Shown here: positions 50,859 to 59,931 of the stretch, in pieces
Layout of the letters: every line of letters begins with the position of its first letter
Position numbering within the stretch: position 1 is the stretch's first letter
From: Streptomyces dangxiongensis
GTDB lineage: Bacteria; Actinomycetota; Actinomycetes; Streptomycetales; Streptomycetaceae
Assembly: GCF_003675325.1 (NCBI RefSeq)
Contig: NZ_CP033073.1
Location: 3,782,001 to 3,846,000 of the forward strand
Direction: 5' to 3'
Length of the DNA stretch: 64,000 bases
The notes under the pieces: model-generated
The model's input: only the letters and a program-made list of their open reading frames with translations
Told to the model about the DNA's origin: nothing
Databases searched by the model: none
Position numbers and translations under genes: made by a program

Positions 50859-51506
50859 TCAGCACTTGTCCGTGGGGGCCACGCTCACCGCGTCGCGCTG
50901 CCAGGTCAGGTGGCGGACCGTCGCGGCACCCTTGCCGTTCGCGCCGCCCTGCCGGAGCCTGACCGTGACACCGCTGCCGTCGGCCGCCAGCAGTTCGCCG
51001 CACACCGTCTGCCCGCGGGTGTGCACCAGGACCGACCGCGCCGGCTCGTCGGGCCCCGGGGCCACCCAGGTGGCCAGGATCCCGAGCGCGGTGGCCGACA
51101 CGCCGAGCACGGTCGCCCAGCGCGTGACCCGGATCCGCTTCGCGATCCGGTCCCGCTCCACCCGCTCCCAGTCCAGCAGCGCCACGGCATGGGCGTACGG
51201 CAGCCGGTCACCGGGCCGGCCGTGGGCGGCCGACACGGCGGCGAAGGCGGCGACGAGCAGCGCCACCAGCCCCGTCGCCACCAGCACGACGACCGTCAGC
51301 CGGTAACCGGCGGGCAGTTCGGCGACGTTCTCACGGCCCTTGAGGACCAGGACGGCGGCGAGCAGCCCGGTGGCGAGGGTGAGGAAGTTCCGCCAGCCCT
51401 CCGCCTGCGCCCGGGCGATCGCCACCTGGCCCTCCACCATCGCGTCCAGCCGCCCCTGGGCGCGCCGCAGTTCCAGGGGTGTGTACCTCCTCCCGGACGC
51501 CGTCAC
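50859..51506 (-). CDS. Membrane protein at the end of the caspase-HSP90 operon
   Basis: 215 residues. The GTG at 51506 overlaps the stop of the Cys-rich small gene (GTGA); a longer frame to 51758 reads the upstream gene out of frame and is rejected. A helical N-terminus (YTPLELRRAQGRLDAMVEGQ) is followed by three helices: FLTLATGLLAAVLVL, LTVVVLVATGLVALLVAAFAAV and RWATVLGVSATALGILATWV. The C-terminal 65 residues are a small beta domain (VLVHTRGQTVCGELLAADGS). Coupled to a caspase-like gene, it is a candidate membrane effector or anchor for that system. Confidence 0.75.
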   Translation of the reverse strand: MTASGRRYTPLELRRAQGRLDAMVEGQVAIARAQAEGWRNFLTLATGLLAAVLVLKGRENVAELPAGYRLTVVVLVATGLVALLVAAFAAVSAAHGRPGDRLPYAHAVALLDWERVERDRIAKRIRVTRWATVLGVSATALGILATWVAPGPDEPARSVLVHTRGQTVCGELLAADGSGVTVRLRQGGANGKGAATVRHLTWQRDAVSVAPTDKC

Positions 51507-51820
51507 GCGCCGGCACCCGCCGGGCGGACCGCCGTCCACGCGGCGCCGCACCCCCCGGTCTCCTGCTCGTCCCCGGCGTGCGCCCGCAGGCACCGGCACT
51601 GCATGTACACCTCGTCCGGGACCGTCTCCTCCGCCGTGCGGCGGCGCCGGCCCATCGTCACCGCGCCGGGCATCACGTCCGGGACCGGGTGCACGGTCGG
51701 GCCGGCGCACGCCGGGCAGCCGCCGGAGATGACGAGCCGCCCACCGGAGAGGTCCCACACGAACCCGGCCCGCTGGTCCGGCAGATACACGGCCTCGTAG
51801 TCCTTCTCGACGTGCGGCAC
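51503..51820 (-). CDS. Small Cys-rich (zinc-ribbon-like) protein
   Basis: 105 residues from a GTG at 51820, which starts one base after the caspase-protein stop. The cysteines are GGCPACAGP in the first half and MQCRCLRAHAG...GGCGAAW in the second, a likely zinc site. No other domain. Its position between the caspase-HSP90 gene and the membrane gene, coupled to both, makes it a third component of that operon. I do not know its role. Confidence 0.75.
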   Translation of the reverse strand: MPHVEKDYEAVYLPDQRAGFVWDLSGGRLVISGGCPACAGPTVHPVPDVMPGAVTMGRRRRTAEETVPDEVYMQCRCLRAHAGDEQETGGCGAAWTAVRPAGAGA

Positions 51821-51821
51821 G

Positions 51822-54800
51822 TCAGCTCCTCTCGTACGGCGGCAGGCGGAGGCCGAACAGCGGCGCGTAGTCCCGGAGCCGGGCGCGGACGTCGTCGGCG
51901 GTCAGGTCCGTCTCCTCTGCGGCCAGCCGGATGTGGTCCTCGGGGACGTCACCGGACAGGACCGGTTCCCGGCCGGTGAACCGGGCGGTGAGCAGGACGA
52001 CGTCCCGCCAGTCGGGGACGCGGGTGCAGCCGGGCTCGGGGAACGGGATGTCCAGCCCGATCGCGACGAAGGGCCGCAGCCTGCGGTACGTCTCCCGCAA
52101 CCCGCTGCCGAGCCGGCCGGCGGCCACCACCAGGGCGAGCGGCGTCAGCGTCCAGGACCTCTCCAGGGCGGCCTGCAGCAGCGCGATCTCGGCGGCTTCG
52201 TCCCGCTCCACACGCTCGGACGGCGGGACGGAACCGGGGGGCACGGGCACGGTGGGGGCGCCCAGGGAGCGGTACTCGTTGAGGACGGCGGCGGCGGTGA
52301 CGAGGTCGATACCGAAGTTGTACGCGAATCTGACCAGGTCGTGCAGCCAGATGCCCTCCCGCCACCTCCCGTCCCTGGAGGACAGGGCGGTGACCACGTC
52401 GTCGTCCGGTCTCAGGCCGACGGCCTCCCGCGGGATCTCCGGCACGTCGAAGCCGTAGGGGGCAAGCTGGTCCCGCACTCTCTTCTCGATGGTGCCGAGG
52501 TCGTCCTCGGAATCCGCCGCGAGAGCCATGAGTGAAGAGAGCCCTATCCGGGCGTCGCGCCGCCCGAAGCGCCTCGAGCCGAGGGGGCGTCCCGAACTCC
52601 GCTGACGCAGCGACAACGAGCTGCGCCCCCACAGACTCCGGGGGCGCGCGGACCGGGACCGGGACAGCCAGGTGCGGGCCGCCTCGACCGCCCCGCGCTC
52701 GGCGAGGCCCGCTTCCGCGAGCGCCTCCACCGCGGCGATGTGCTGCGCCCGCGATGCGGGGTCGTCCACGTCGGCGATCCGCCCCAGCAGTTGCCAGGTG
52801 GTGATCGGTGATGCCCCGGGCGCGTCACCGTGACCGCGGGTGGCGGCCCGCTCCGCCGGGAGCTGCCTGCACCAGCCGGGCGGCACCAGGGAGGCGAGCG
52901 GGCCCGGCTCCGCGACCTCGACGCCCAACGGGGTTGCCCAGCCGGCCAGCCAGGCCGCCGTGGCCCCGACGGTCTCCTCCCGTTTCGCCGCCAGCCGGAC
53001 CAGGTGCCGCAGACCGATCGGGCCCGGGGTCAGGAAGGGCGGTTCCGCATCCAGATCGCGGCTGAGCGCGTCGAGCTGCTCCTCGTCCAGGAGGCAGGGC
53101 AGATCGGGTCCGGTGAGCCGGTACCCCAGGGGTTCGAAGCGACGTACGACCGCCTCGATCTCCGCCGGCGGGATACCGGTCTGGTGTGCCCGGTAGGCGA
53201 CGTCCACCGGACGCACCGGCCCGGAGAACGCGAGCGCGATGACCAACGACGACGTGGCCCGGTCGTTCAACAGGACGCGCCGTTCACGGGCGTCCACGCG
53301 ATGGGTTTCGAGTGGCCCGAGGTCCGGGGGATCGGGTATCGACGGATCGACGGCCGACAACTGCGCGAGCAACTGCGCGAGACTCCCCAGGCTCACCTTC
53401 TCGGCCGCCGACACGCGCACCATCGCCTGCCTCAGGGCATGGCCCCGGCTCTCGTCGTCCCCCCGGGCCGACGAGCCCCTCGCGTCACGGAACTCCTCGT
53501 ACAAGGTGGCCGCCAGACGATTGGGGACGATGTCGTCCAGGACGCGGATGTCCGCGACCTCCGGAACGAACGCGCCCGTGAGGGCGTACCGGCGCAGCCT
53601 GCGTGTCACCTCCCGCAGCGAGCGGCCGGTGTCCATGGCGGCGCGCAGCGGTTCTCTCCACGATCTGTCCGGTGCGCTGCGGAACAGCATCGCGTCGAGG
53701 GGCTCCGGCCGGGGGAAGCCCGCGGGCGTGGTGACCGGCTCGGGCTCCTGCTGCACACCCAGGACGCCGGCGCGCCAGGCCGCGAAGAAGCGCACACCGA
53801 GGTCGGCCTCCCCGATGCTCGCCCTGAGGATGGCCTCGTCGACGGGCAGACACCCGACGTCGGCCAGCGTGAGATCGCGGTGGTCCAGGATCCAGTGGTC
53901 GCGCAGCGGCTGCGCCGGGACCGACACCCGCACGTCGGCCTCCATCAGCCGGCCGATGACCTGTTCGGCGATCCTCGGGCGGGCCTCGGCCAGGTTCCAC
54001 AGCCACTCCAGCGGGAACGGCCGCCACGCCTTGCGGACCAGCGCCGGGACCGCCGCCTCCAGGTCCTCCTCGACGCGGTGCTCGTCGTACCCGAGGAACC
54101 GGTTGCGGTCGACGCTCAGCTCCAGCCGGTGCCGGGCCCGCAGGTTCACCACATAGCCGTCCGGCGCGTCGTCCTCGGAGACCAGCAGCCCGTCGGCCAG
54201 CAGCATGCCCGTGCCCTGTACCCACCACACGCCCTCGGTGGCCTTGATGCGCGTGCCCGGCAGCGAGGAGTCGCCGTACAGCTCGCCCGGCCGCCAGGTC
54301 ACCGGGTCACGGCCGTGCTCCCGGGCGGTCACCTCCAGCGGGGTGCTGATCAGGAACTCGCGTAATGCCTGCACGAGGGAGGGGCGTTGGTCCTCCGTCG
54401 CGTCGGGCTCGTCGTGCAGATACAGCCGGACCCTGGTGCCCCCGTTCTCCAGTCCCGTCTGCTCCCTGCTCAGGTGCATCAGACCCGAGCCCGCGGTGAC
54501 GCTGGCCCGGTGGCCGTCCTCAAGGGGCACGCTCCCGGACAGGGTGACCGGCCGGGTGACCACCTCGACCTCCTCGGCCAGCATGAAGTAGCTGAAGACG
54601 CCGATGCCGAACCGGCTGTTCAGCTCGGTGGTGATGCCCCGCCGGCGCCACCGGCGCATCTCGCGCATCCGGGACGAGGACTGTTCGGAGCGGCGGCCGG
54701 CCTGGGCGAAGAGGTCCCTCAGCTCCTCGGCCGTCATCCCGACGCCGTTGTCCTCGCACTCGATGTACGTCCGGCCCGTGGCCGGGTCGACGTCCTGGGT

Positions 54801-57008
54801 GAAGACGATGCGGCATCCGGCGAGCTGTTCCTGCTCGGTCTCGTCGCCGGTCTGCCGCGCGTGGTCCCAGTACCGGCGCCGTGCCTGGCGGACCCGGCAC
54901 GCGTCGAGGGCGTTCTGGTACAGCTCACGCACCGCCAGCATCCGGTCCCCGTAGAGCTGGGTGCCCATGATGAGCGGCTTGACCTCGTCCTCGGCCAGCC
55001 GGAACCGGGGCGGTGGCCTGTCGAACCCGTTGTTCCTGGGCATCAGACCGTCGGTCTTGATCACCTTGGGCAGGCCGGAGAGGAGGTCACCGGTCCGCAC
55101 GGCGCCCTGGTTGCGCCGGGTCGCCTCCGACACCGTGATGATCCGGGTGGTGAGCCGTTCCAGCGCCGTGTACAGGGCCGCGTTGCCGCACTTGAACACC
55201 AGCAGCCAGCGGGTGGACGGGCCCTGGCCGGGCGCGGCGAGGTCCCCCGACCGGCCGCCGGTGCTGGGCCGGAAGCCGTCGTTCGTGGTGATCTCGCCGA
55301 TGATGCTCTCGGGCCGCACCTGCGTGGGCTCGCGCGGGCCCAGGTGGTCGATGAGCACGCCGTCGAGCATGCGCGGGTCGATGGCGAGGAGCCCGGCGAG
55401 GTGCAGCAGCGCGGCCAGGTCGCGTGGGCGCCAGCTCCACCGCTCCTCGCCGCACAGATACGTGCACAGGTCGGTCTCCCAGTCGGTGCCGTCGGGTGCC
55501 ACGGTGTCCGCCGGGGTGCCGGTGCCGAGCTGGGAGACGACCTGGATCACGGCGTGCCGCAGCTTGTCCCGGCCCTCGGCGCCCAGGGTGAGGTCGGCGG
55601 CGCTCTCCGCCGCCCGCACCAGCAGGTCGACCGCGCGGCGCAGGCTCTCCAGCTCCGTGTCGCCGCGCTCCTCCCACAGCAGGTCCCAGTCGGCGAGGAA
55701 GCGGTGGCGCAGCCAGTACTCCGCGCCGCGGGCGTCGTCCTTCCGCCCGCGCCGCAGCAGCGTCCGGCGGGTCGCCTCGATCTGCCGGTGTGCGCGCCGT
55801 ACGTCGCCCATGTCGCGGTCGAGATGCCACGCGAAGGTGCCCTCGGGCAGGGGCCGGACGGTGGCCGCGGCGGTGGCGGTGTCGTCCGGGCCGTCCCCGC
55901 GGAGGTTGCGCAGCGCCTGCAGGCCGCAGGCCAGCGCGGCCTCGCGCAGGAACGGCGCGCCGAGGAGGACCACCGTCTCGATCAGGCTCAGCCGCGCGTC
56001 GGCGGCTTCCAGGAGGTGGCCGAGCCGCTTGATCAGCCGCTCCTGGACGAGCGGGTCGTCCCACGGGTCGGACTCGGCCTGCTTGGCCCCGCGGATCTCG
56101 CCGACCTTGGTCACGACCTCCGCGAGGTGTCCCTTCGCCCTGGCCTGCTGGGCGTCCGTGCCTCCCGTCCGCTCCCACAGGTCCGACTGGACGACCGCGT
56201 CCATCCAGGGACCGGAGGACGTCATCGCCTCGCACAGCGGTACGTCGGCGTGGGAGCCGGCCTTCCCGTCGAAGCTCAGCCACCGGGTGGCGATGCCGGG
56301 CGGCCTGCGGGAGGTGTAGTTCGCCGCGATCTGCGGGGCGCGACGCTGCACGCGCCGGATCACCTCGCCGAACGTGCTGGCCGAGGACTCCGGGGCCAGG
56401 GACTCGCTCAGGGCCCTGGCCAGGACGCTGCCGCTGTCGGGGTGCCCGAGGGCCTCCTCGCCGGGGGAGCAGGCGCTCAGCATGACGACGTTGTCCCGGT
56501 CGCGGCTGACCCTCACCCCTTCGAAGGTGGCCGCGGGGGTACCGCCGCCGCTGCGGCAGGCGTCGAAGACGAGCATCACCGTGGCGCTGGAGGTGAGGGG
56601 CGCCAGCAGCTCGTCGGGCACCACCTCGATGAGTCCCTGCGGGCCCAGGGTCCGCTGCCCGTCGGGCCCCCACCGTGCGCGCGTGTCGCTCGGCAGGAGG
56701 TAGTCGGTCTCGCCGAACCGGACGCCGTGGCCGGCGAAGTAGACGAGGCCGACGTCGCCGTCCTCGCAGGAGTTCAGGAAGCGGCCCAGCTCGTCACGGA
56801 CGGTGCCGCCGTCGGTCGTGTCCTCGTCGTCCAGGACGGTCACGTGCTCCGGCGGGAAGTTGCTGCGCAGCAGCGTGTTGCGCAGGGTCGCCGCGTCCCT
56901 GGCGGTGAAGGGCAGGGCCGGGAAGTCGTCCTTCAGCTCCGGCACCTGTTCGAGCTGCGGATACGCGGGCACCGCGATCAGCAGAGCCCGCCGACGCCCG
57001 GCGCTCAT
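51822..57008 (-). CDS. Caspase-like peptidase fused to an HSP90/GHKL-type ATPase module (conflict-system protein)
   Basis: 1728 residues, ATG at 57008. Residues 1-250 are a caspase/metacaspase fold: LVYFAGHGVRFGETDYLLPSD gives catalytic His94, VMLVFDACRSGGG gives Cys151. Residues 300-650 are helical and unassigned. At about 685-850 comes an HSP90-type GHKL ATPase: ELYQNALDACR (N box), IECEDNGVGMT (G1), NSRFGIGVFSYFMLAEEVEV (G2), followed by HSP90-like middle-domain sequence to about 1050. The C-terminal 600 residues contain several winged-helix-like repeats (for example PAEIEAVVRRFEPLGYRLTG, EDLGTIEKRVRDQLAPYGFD and TADDVRARLRDYAPLFGLRL). This matches the caspase-HSP90-wHTH architecture described for actinobacterial NTP-dependent conflict systems. 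It likely triggers proteolytic shutdown upon sensing an invader. It is coupled to two small genes downstream. Confidence 0.87.
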   Translation of the reverse strand: MSAGRRRALLIAVPAYPQLEQVPELKDDFPALPFTARDAATLRNTLLRSNFPPEHVTVLDDEDTTDGGTVRDELGRFLNSCEDGDVGLVYFAGHGVRFGETDYLLPSDTRARWGPDGQRTLGPQGLIEVVPDELLAPLTSSATVMLVFDACRSGGGTPAATFEGVRVSRDRDNVVMLSACSPGEEALGHPDSGSVLARALSESLAPESSASTFGEVIRRVQRRAPQIAANYTSRRPPGIATRWLSFDGKAGSHADVPLCEAMTSSGPWMDAVVQSDLWERTGGTDAQQARAKGHLAEVVTKVGEIRGAKQAESDPWDDPLVQERLIKRLGHLLEAADARLSLIETVVLLGAPFLREAALACGLQALRNLRGDGPDDTATAAATVRPLPEGTFAWHLDRDMGDVRRAHRQIEATRRTLLRRGRKDDARGAEYWLRHRFLADWDLLWEERGDTELESLRRAVDLLVRAAESAADLTLGAEGRDKLRHAVIQVVSQLGTGTPADTVAPDGTDWETDLCTYLCGEERWSWRPRDLAALLHLAGLLAIDPRMLDGVLIDHLGPREPTQVRPESIIGEITTNDGFRPSTGGRSGDLAAPGQGPSTRWLLVFKCGNAALYTALERLTTRIITVSEATRRNQGAVRTGDLLSGLPKVIKTDGLMPRNNGFDRPPPRFRLAEDEVKPLIMGTQLYGDRMLAVRELYQNALDACRVRQARRRYWDHARQTGDETEQEQLAGCRIVFTQDVDPATGRTYIECEDNGVGMTAEELRDLFAQAGRRSEQSSSRMREMRRWRRRGITTELNSRFGIGVFSYFMLAEEVEVVTRPVTLSGSVPLEDGHRASVTAGSGLMHLSREQTGLENGGTRVRLYLHDEPDATEDQRPSLVQALREFLISTPLEVTAREHGRDPVTWRPGELYGDSSLPGTRIKATEGVWWVQGTGMLLADGLLVSEDDAPDGYVVNLRARHRLELSVDRNRFLGYDEHRVEEDLEAAVPALVRKAWRPFPLEWLWNLAEARPRIAEQVIGRLMEADVRVSVPAQPLRDHWILDHRDLTLADVGCLPVDEAILRASIGEADLGVRFFAAWRAGVLGVQQEPEPVTTPAGFPRPEPLDAMLFRSAPDRSWREPLRAAMDTGRSLREVTRRLRRYALTGAFVPEVADIRVLDDIVPNRLAATLYEEFRDARGSSARGDDESRGHALRQAMVRVSAAEKVSLGSLAQLLAQLSAVDPSIPDPPDLGPLETHRVDARERRVLLNDRATSSLVIALAFSGPVRPVDVAYRAHQTGIPPAEIEAVVRRFEPLGYRLTGPDLPCLLDEEQLDALSRDLDAEPPFLTPGPIGLRHLVRLAAKREETVGATAAWLAGWATPLGVEVAEPGPLASLVPPGWCRQLPAERAATRGHGDAPGASPITTWQLLGRIADVDDPASRAQHIAAVEALAEAGLAERGAVEAARTWLSRSRSARPRSLWGRSSLSLRQRSSGRPLGSRRFGRRDARIGLSSLMALAADSEDDLGTIEKRVRDQLAPYGFDVPEIPREAVGLRPDDDVVTALSSRDGRWREGIWLHDLVRFAYNFGIDLVTAAAVLNEYRSLGAPTVPVPPGSVPPSERVERDEAAEIALLQAALERSWTLTPLALVVAAGRLGSGLRETYRRLRPFVAIGLDIPFPEPGCTRVPDWRDVVLLTARFTGREPVLSGDVPEDHIRLAAEETDLTADDVRARLRDYAPLFGLRLPPYERS

Positions 57009-57138
57009 CGTGCTCAGACCCCCCTGGGCTCAAGCGAGTTCACGCCGGCTGCGGCGCGGAGGGCGATTATCGCAGACAGGCGCCGCCGACAGGGGCACAA
57101 CCGCAGGCCCCGGGGCCCCTGTCTCCGGGTGCGCGCGG

Positions 57139-57175
57139 ACGGCCGCCGCGCCCCGGGCCGGGGCGCGGCGGCCGT
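57139..57175 (-). terminator. Strong terminator after the aquaporin gene
   Basis: ACGGCCGCCGCGCCCC-GGGCC-GGGGCGCGGCGGCCGT is a perfect 16-bp stem with a 5-base loop, 12 bases beyond the aquaporin stop. It isolates the aquaporin transcript from the caspase gene that begins at 57008 on the same strand. Confidence 0.88.
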
Positions 57176-57186
57176 TCCGTTCCCGG

Positions 57187-58134
57187 CTACTCCTCGTCGC
57201 TGGTGATGACCGGCCTCGAGCGTCCGGGCTCGGGCAGCTCGGCCATCTCCGACCGCACGACCAGGACGTCACCGATGAACAGGTCGTAGATCAGGATGCC
57301 GATGGCGCCGCCGACCAGCGGCCCGACGATCGGGATCCACCAGTAGGCGGTGAACGCGCCGGGCAGGGTCCCCGGGAACGCCAGCCCGTCCCAGCCGGCC
57401 GCGTAGGTGAACAGGCGGGGGCCGAAGTCGCGGGCCGGGTTGATGGCGTAGCCGGCGTTCGCGCCGTACGACATGCCGATGGCGGCGACGATGAAGCCCA
57501 CGATGAGCGGCCCGAGATTGGCCTTCACGGCCTGGTTGCGCAGATCGATGACGGCGGCGATCAGCATGAGCAGGAAGGCCGTGCCGACGATCTGGTCGAT
57601 CAGCGGCCCCCAGACGCCGCCGTGGAAGTACGGCGCCGGGAACGTCGCGAAGATCGAGAACGTGGCGAGGGTGTGCCCGCCCGTCTTGGGCCCCTTCATC
57701 GCGCTGTCGAAGGCGTTGATCGCGCTGTGGTAGACGAGGTAGACCAGGGCCGCTCCGGTGAGGGCGCCGACGACCTGGGCGAACCAGTACGGCACGACCT
57801 TGGCCCAGGAGAACCCGCGGCGCAGGGCCATCGCCAGGGTCACCGCCGGGTTGAGGTGGGCGCCGCTGATGCCGCCCGCGACGTAGACGCCGAGCATGAC
57901 GGCCATCGCCCAGCCCCAGGTGATCAGCAGCCAGTCGCCGGCCGCGAGGAAGATCGTGGTGGTGGTGGCGGCCCGGCCCGATCCGGGCAGTGCCGCGACC
58001 GCCATCGCGACCACGCCACAGCCGAAGGAGATGAGGACGAAGGTCCCGAGGAACTCCGCCAGACACTCGCCCAGCAGCCCGCCGCGGGCCCTGAGCCGGG
58101 ACGGCTTGACGAGCGGAGGGATTTCCACAGCCAT
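57187..58134 (-). CDS. MIP-family aquaporin / glycerol facilitator
   Basis: 315 residues. The ATG at 58134 follows GAAGGGGG. Six membrane helices and the two half-helix motifs are visible: GAHLNPAVTLAMALRRG and GYAINPARDFGPRLF. The second motif has the D after N-P-A-R that is usual for glycerol-permeable members. The C-terminal tail (DVLVVRSEMAELPEPG) is acidic. No glycerol kinase or dehydrogenase gene is next to it, so it is not part of a gyl operon here. An AT-rich perfect inverted repeat lies 29 bp upstream of the start. Confidence 0.93.
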   Translation of the reverse strand: MAVEIPPLVKPSRLRARGGLLGECLAEFLGTFVLISFGCGVVAMAVAALPGSGRAATTTTIFLAAGDWLLITWGWAMAVMLGVYVAGGISGAHLNPAVTLAMALRRGFSWAKVVPYWFAQVVGALTGAALVYLVYHSAINAFDSAMKGPKTGGHTLATFSIFATFPAPYFHGGVWGPLIDQIVGTAFLLMLIAAVIDLRNQAVKANLGPLIVGFIVAAIGMSYGANAGYAINPARDFGPRLFTYAAGWDGLAFPGTLPGAFTAYWWIPIVGPLVGGAIGILIYDLFIGDVLVVRSEMAELPEPGRSRPVITSDEE

Positions 58135-58162
58135 GGAGGCCCCCTTCGAGAATGCGATGCGC

Positions 58163-58180
58163 CCAATATCACCATATTGG
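58163..58180. promoter_or_regulatory. AT-rich operator-like inverted repeat upstream of the aquaporin gene
   Basis: CCAATAT-CACC-ATATTGG is a perfect 7-bp dyad with a 4-base centre, 29 bp before the ATG. An AT-rich dyad of this quality is rare in DNA of this composition, so a repressor site overlapping the promoter is likely. Confidence 0.6.
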
Positions 58181-58275
58181 CTCACAAAGCCACTCCCCGC
58201 AGGGTGACGGCCCCGGGCGCCGGCCGCAGGACGGGGGGCCCGGGTGCCGGCCCGCGGGCTGGGCGGCGGGGCGGG

Positions 58276-58986
58276 CTAGGCGGCGGGCGGGGCCCCCGTC
58301 GGCACGGCGGACGCCCGTTCCGTCGCCCGCATCCGCTCCGTCTGTACGGCCGTGACGGCCCGCACGGCGAGCGCCCCGGCGACGGCTGCGCCGACGACGG
58401 CCGCGTCACTCGCGAGCAGCGGCCACACCTCGGTGTAGGCGCGGGTGATGATCTCGTCCGTGGAGTCCTCGTAGAGGAGTCCCACCCCGCTGAGCATGCC
58501 GATCACCCACAGCACCCACCACACGTCGACGGAGACGGGCAGCCTCCGCCCCGGCGCCGTGCGCCGGAACGCGTCGGCGACGATCCCCCGGGGGAACCAC
58601 AGGTTGACCAACGGCACGATCCACCCGAGGTAGAGCCAGATCCCCGCGTACTTGGGCTCCTCCCCCGACAGCGCCCGCGCGTTGTCCCGCACCCGCGCCA
58701 GCCACGACAGGAAGAGCAGCGCGCAGAGGACCACGGCGCCGCCCCCGAGGGAGGTGACGAGGTGGTAGGAGTTCTCCAGCGAGTTCAGGGGGCGGTGTTC
58801 CCCGCCGCCCTGGTCCGGCGGGCCCGACGCCGGTTCCCCGGCCAGCGCCAGCCGCACCTCCCACACGGCCCGCGCCACCCAGGCGGCCCCGGCGAGGAGC
58901 AGCCCCCCGGCTGCCAGCCGGCCCGTCTTCGCCACGAACCGGCAGTCGGAGGACAGGCTGCCGGCCTGGTACGTCTGTTCGGTCAT
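58276..58986 (-). CDS. DUF4328 membrane protein
   Basis: 236 residues, ATG at 58986 (AGGA seven bases upstream; a GTG one codon earlier is possible). Four to five hydrophobic helices; the family core is FLSWLARVRDNARALSGEEP followed by LYLGWIVPLVNLWFPRGIVAD, typical of DUF4328 proteins. The function is unknown. The gene is common in Streptomyces and shows no link to its neighbours. Confidence 0.85.
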   Translation of the reverse strand: MTEQTYQAGSLSSDCRFVAKTGRLAAGGLLLAGAAWVARAVWEVRLALAGEPASGPPDQGGGEHRPLNSLENSYHLVTSLGGGAVVLCALLFLSWLARVRDNARALSGEEPKYAGIWLYLGWIVPLVNLWFPRGIVADAFRRTAPGRRLPVSVDVWWVLWVIGMLSGVGLLYEDSTDEIITRAYTEVWPLLASDAAVVGAAVAGALAVRAVTAVQTERMRATERASAVPTGAPPAA

Positions 58987-59016
58987 CACCGCATCCTGCC
59001 ATCCGTGGCAGGCGGC

Positions 59017-59704
59017 TCACGCCATCCAGAAGAACACCGCCGTCATGCGCTTCTCCTCCAGCGTGCGCCCGGTGTAACCGGTCGCGCTGTGCACGAGGTT
59101 GGCTTGGTAGAGGAGCAGGCGGTTGTACCGGTGGGGGGACCCGGACGTCCTCCTCGAAGGCGTCCGGGGCGACGAACCGGGTGCCGAGGGCCTCGACGAG
59201 GTCGGTGTGCGGGGCCTGGACGACGTTCCCGCCGAGCCGGCCGCCGGACAGGTGCTGGCGGTAGAAGCTGGTGCCGTACTCCTTGGGCACGCCGGGGTTG
59301 AGGTAGAGGACGGCCGCGTACCGGCACAGGGCGCGGGAGTCGGTGTGCGGGCGGGGCTCGCCCTCGCCCTCGCCGACCACCTGGACGCAGTTGTGGTTGA
59401 GCGTGCCGCCGCCGGGCGCCCGTTGCACCCACAGGTCCTTCGCGCCGGTCGCCTTCTTCACCAGCCGTTCGACGCGGGCCAGTTCCCCCGGTTCCAGGCC
59501 GGGCATGGCACGCAGTCCGGGCCAGCTCTCGGAGGTGTACGGATAGCCCTCGGTCCAGTCGTCCTTCGCCAGACACCGTTCCCGTACGGCGTCGATGCCG
59601 GGCAGGACGTCGTCCAGCACCCAGTAGTCGCGGCCCCGGGTGGGCCGGCGGTAGGGCAGGACGGGCAGCGCGGCGGCGGGGCGGGGCGGTGGTTGCGGGG
59701 GCAT
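59017..59704 (-). pseudogene. 2OG-Fe(II) oxygenase-like protein, frameshifted in a G6 run
   Basis: From the ATG at 59704 the frame reads DYWVLDDVLPGIDAVRERCL and keeps NHNCVQVVGEGEGEPRPHTD (H-x-D iron site) and AAVLYLNPGVPKEYGTSFYR. At a run of six G (59133-59138) one extra base throws the reading off. Removing it restores HRYNRLLLYQANLVHSATGY (distal His) and a normal end in FFWMA at 59017, giving about 228 residues. The domain is a DUF6445/prolyl-hydroxylase-like oxygenase. A homopolymer error or a real mutation are both possible. Confidence 0.75.
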
Positions 59705-59931
59705 GCGGCGAATCTAGGGCCGCGTCCGCCGGACTTCTCCCGGCGCAGGGTCAACCTTTCGGCAACCGTTCGTCATGGTCACCAACACCTGGCAATCCCC
59801 GCACGGCGACACGGCCATGCGGAATTTTTACCCGGGAGGCAGAGACGGATCGCTCTCCCGTCCGTACTGCTGTGCGTCCCACCCGCCCGCGTTCTCCCGC
59901 GGGCCGGATCCACGACCGGACAGGAGGCACG

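Noticed and set aside
51507..51758. 84-codon N-terminal extension of the membrane gene at 50859-51506
   Set aside because: It reads the Cys-rich small gene in a different frame and the GTG at 51506 is coupled to that gene's stop.
54387..57206. 939-codon plus-strand frame opposite the caspase-HSP90 gene
   Set aside because: Antisense shadow with random-looking composition; the minus strand carries unmistakable caspase and GHKL motifs.
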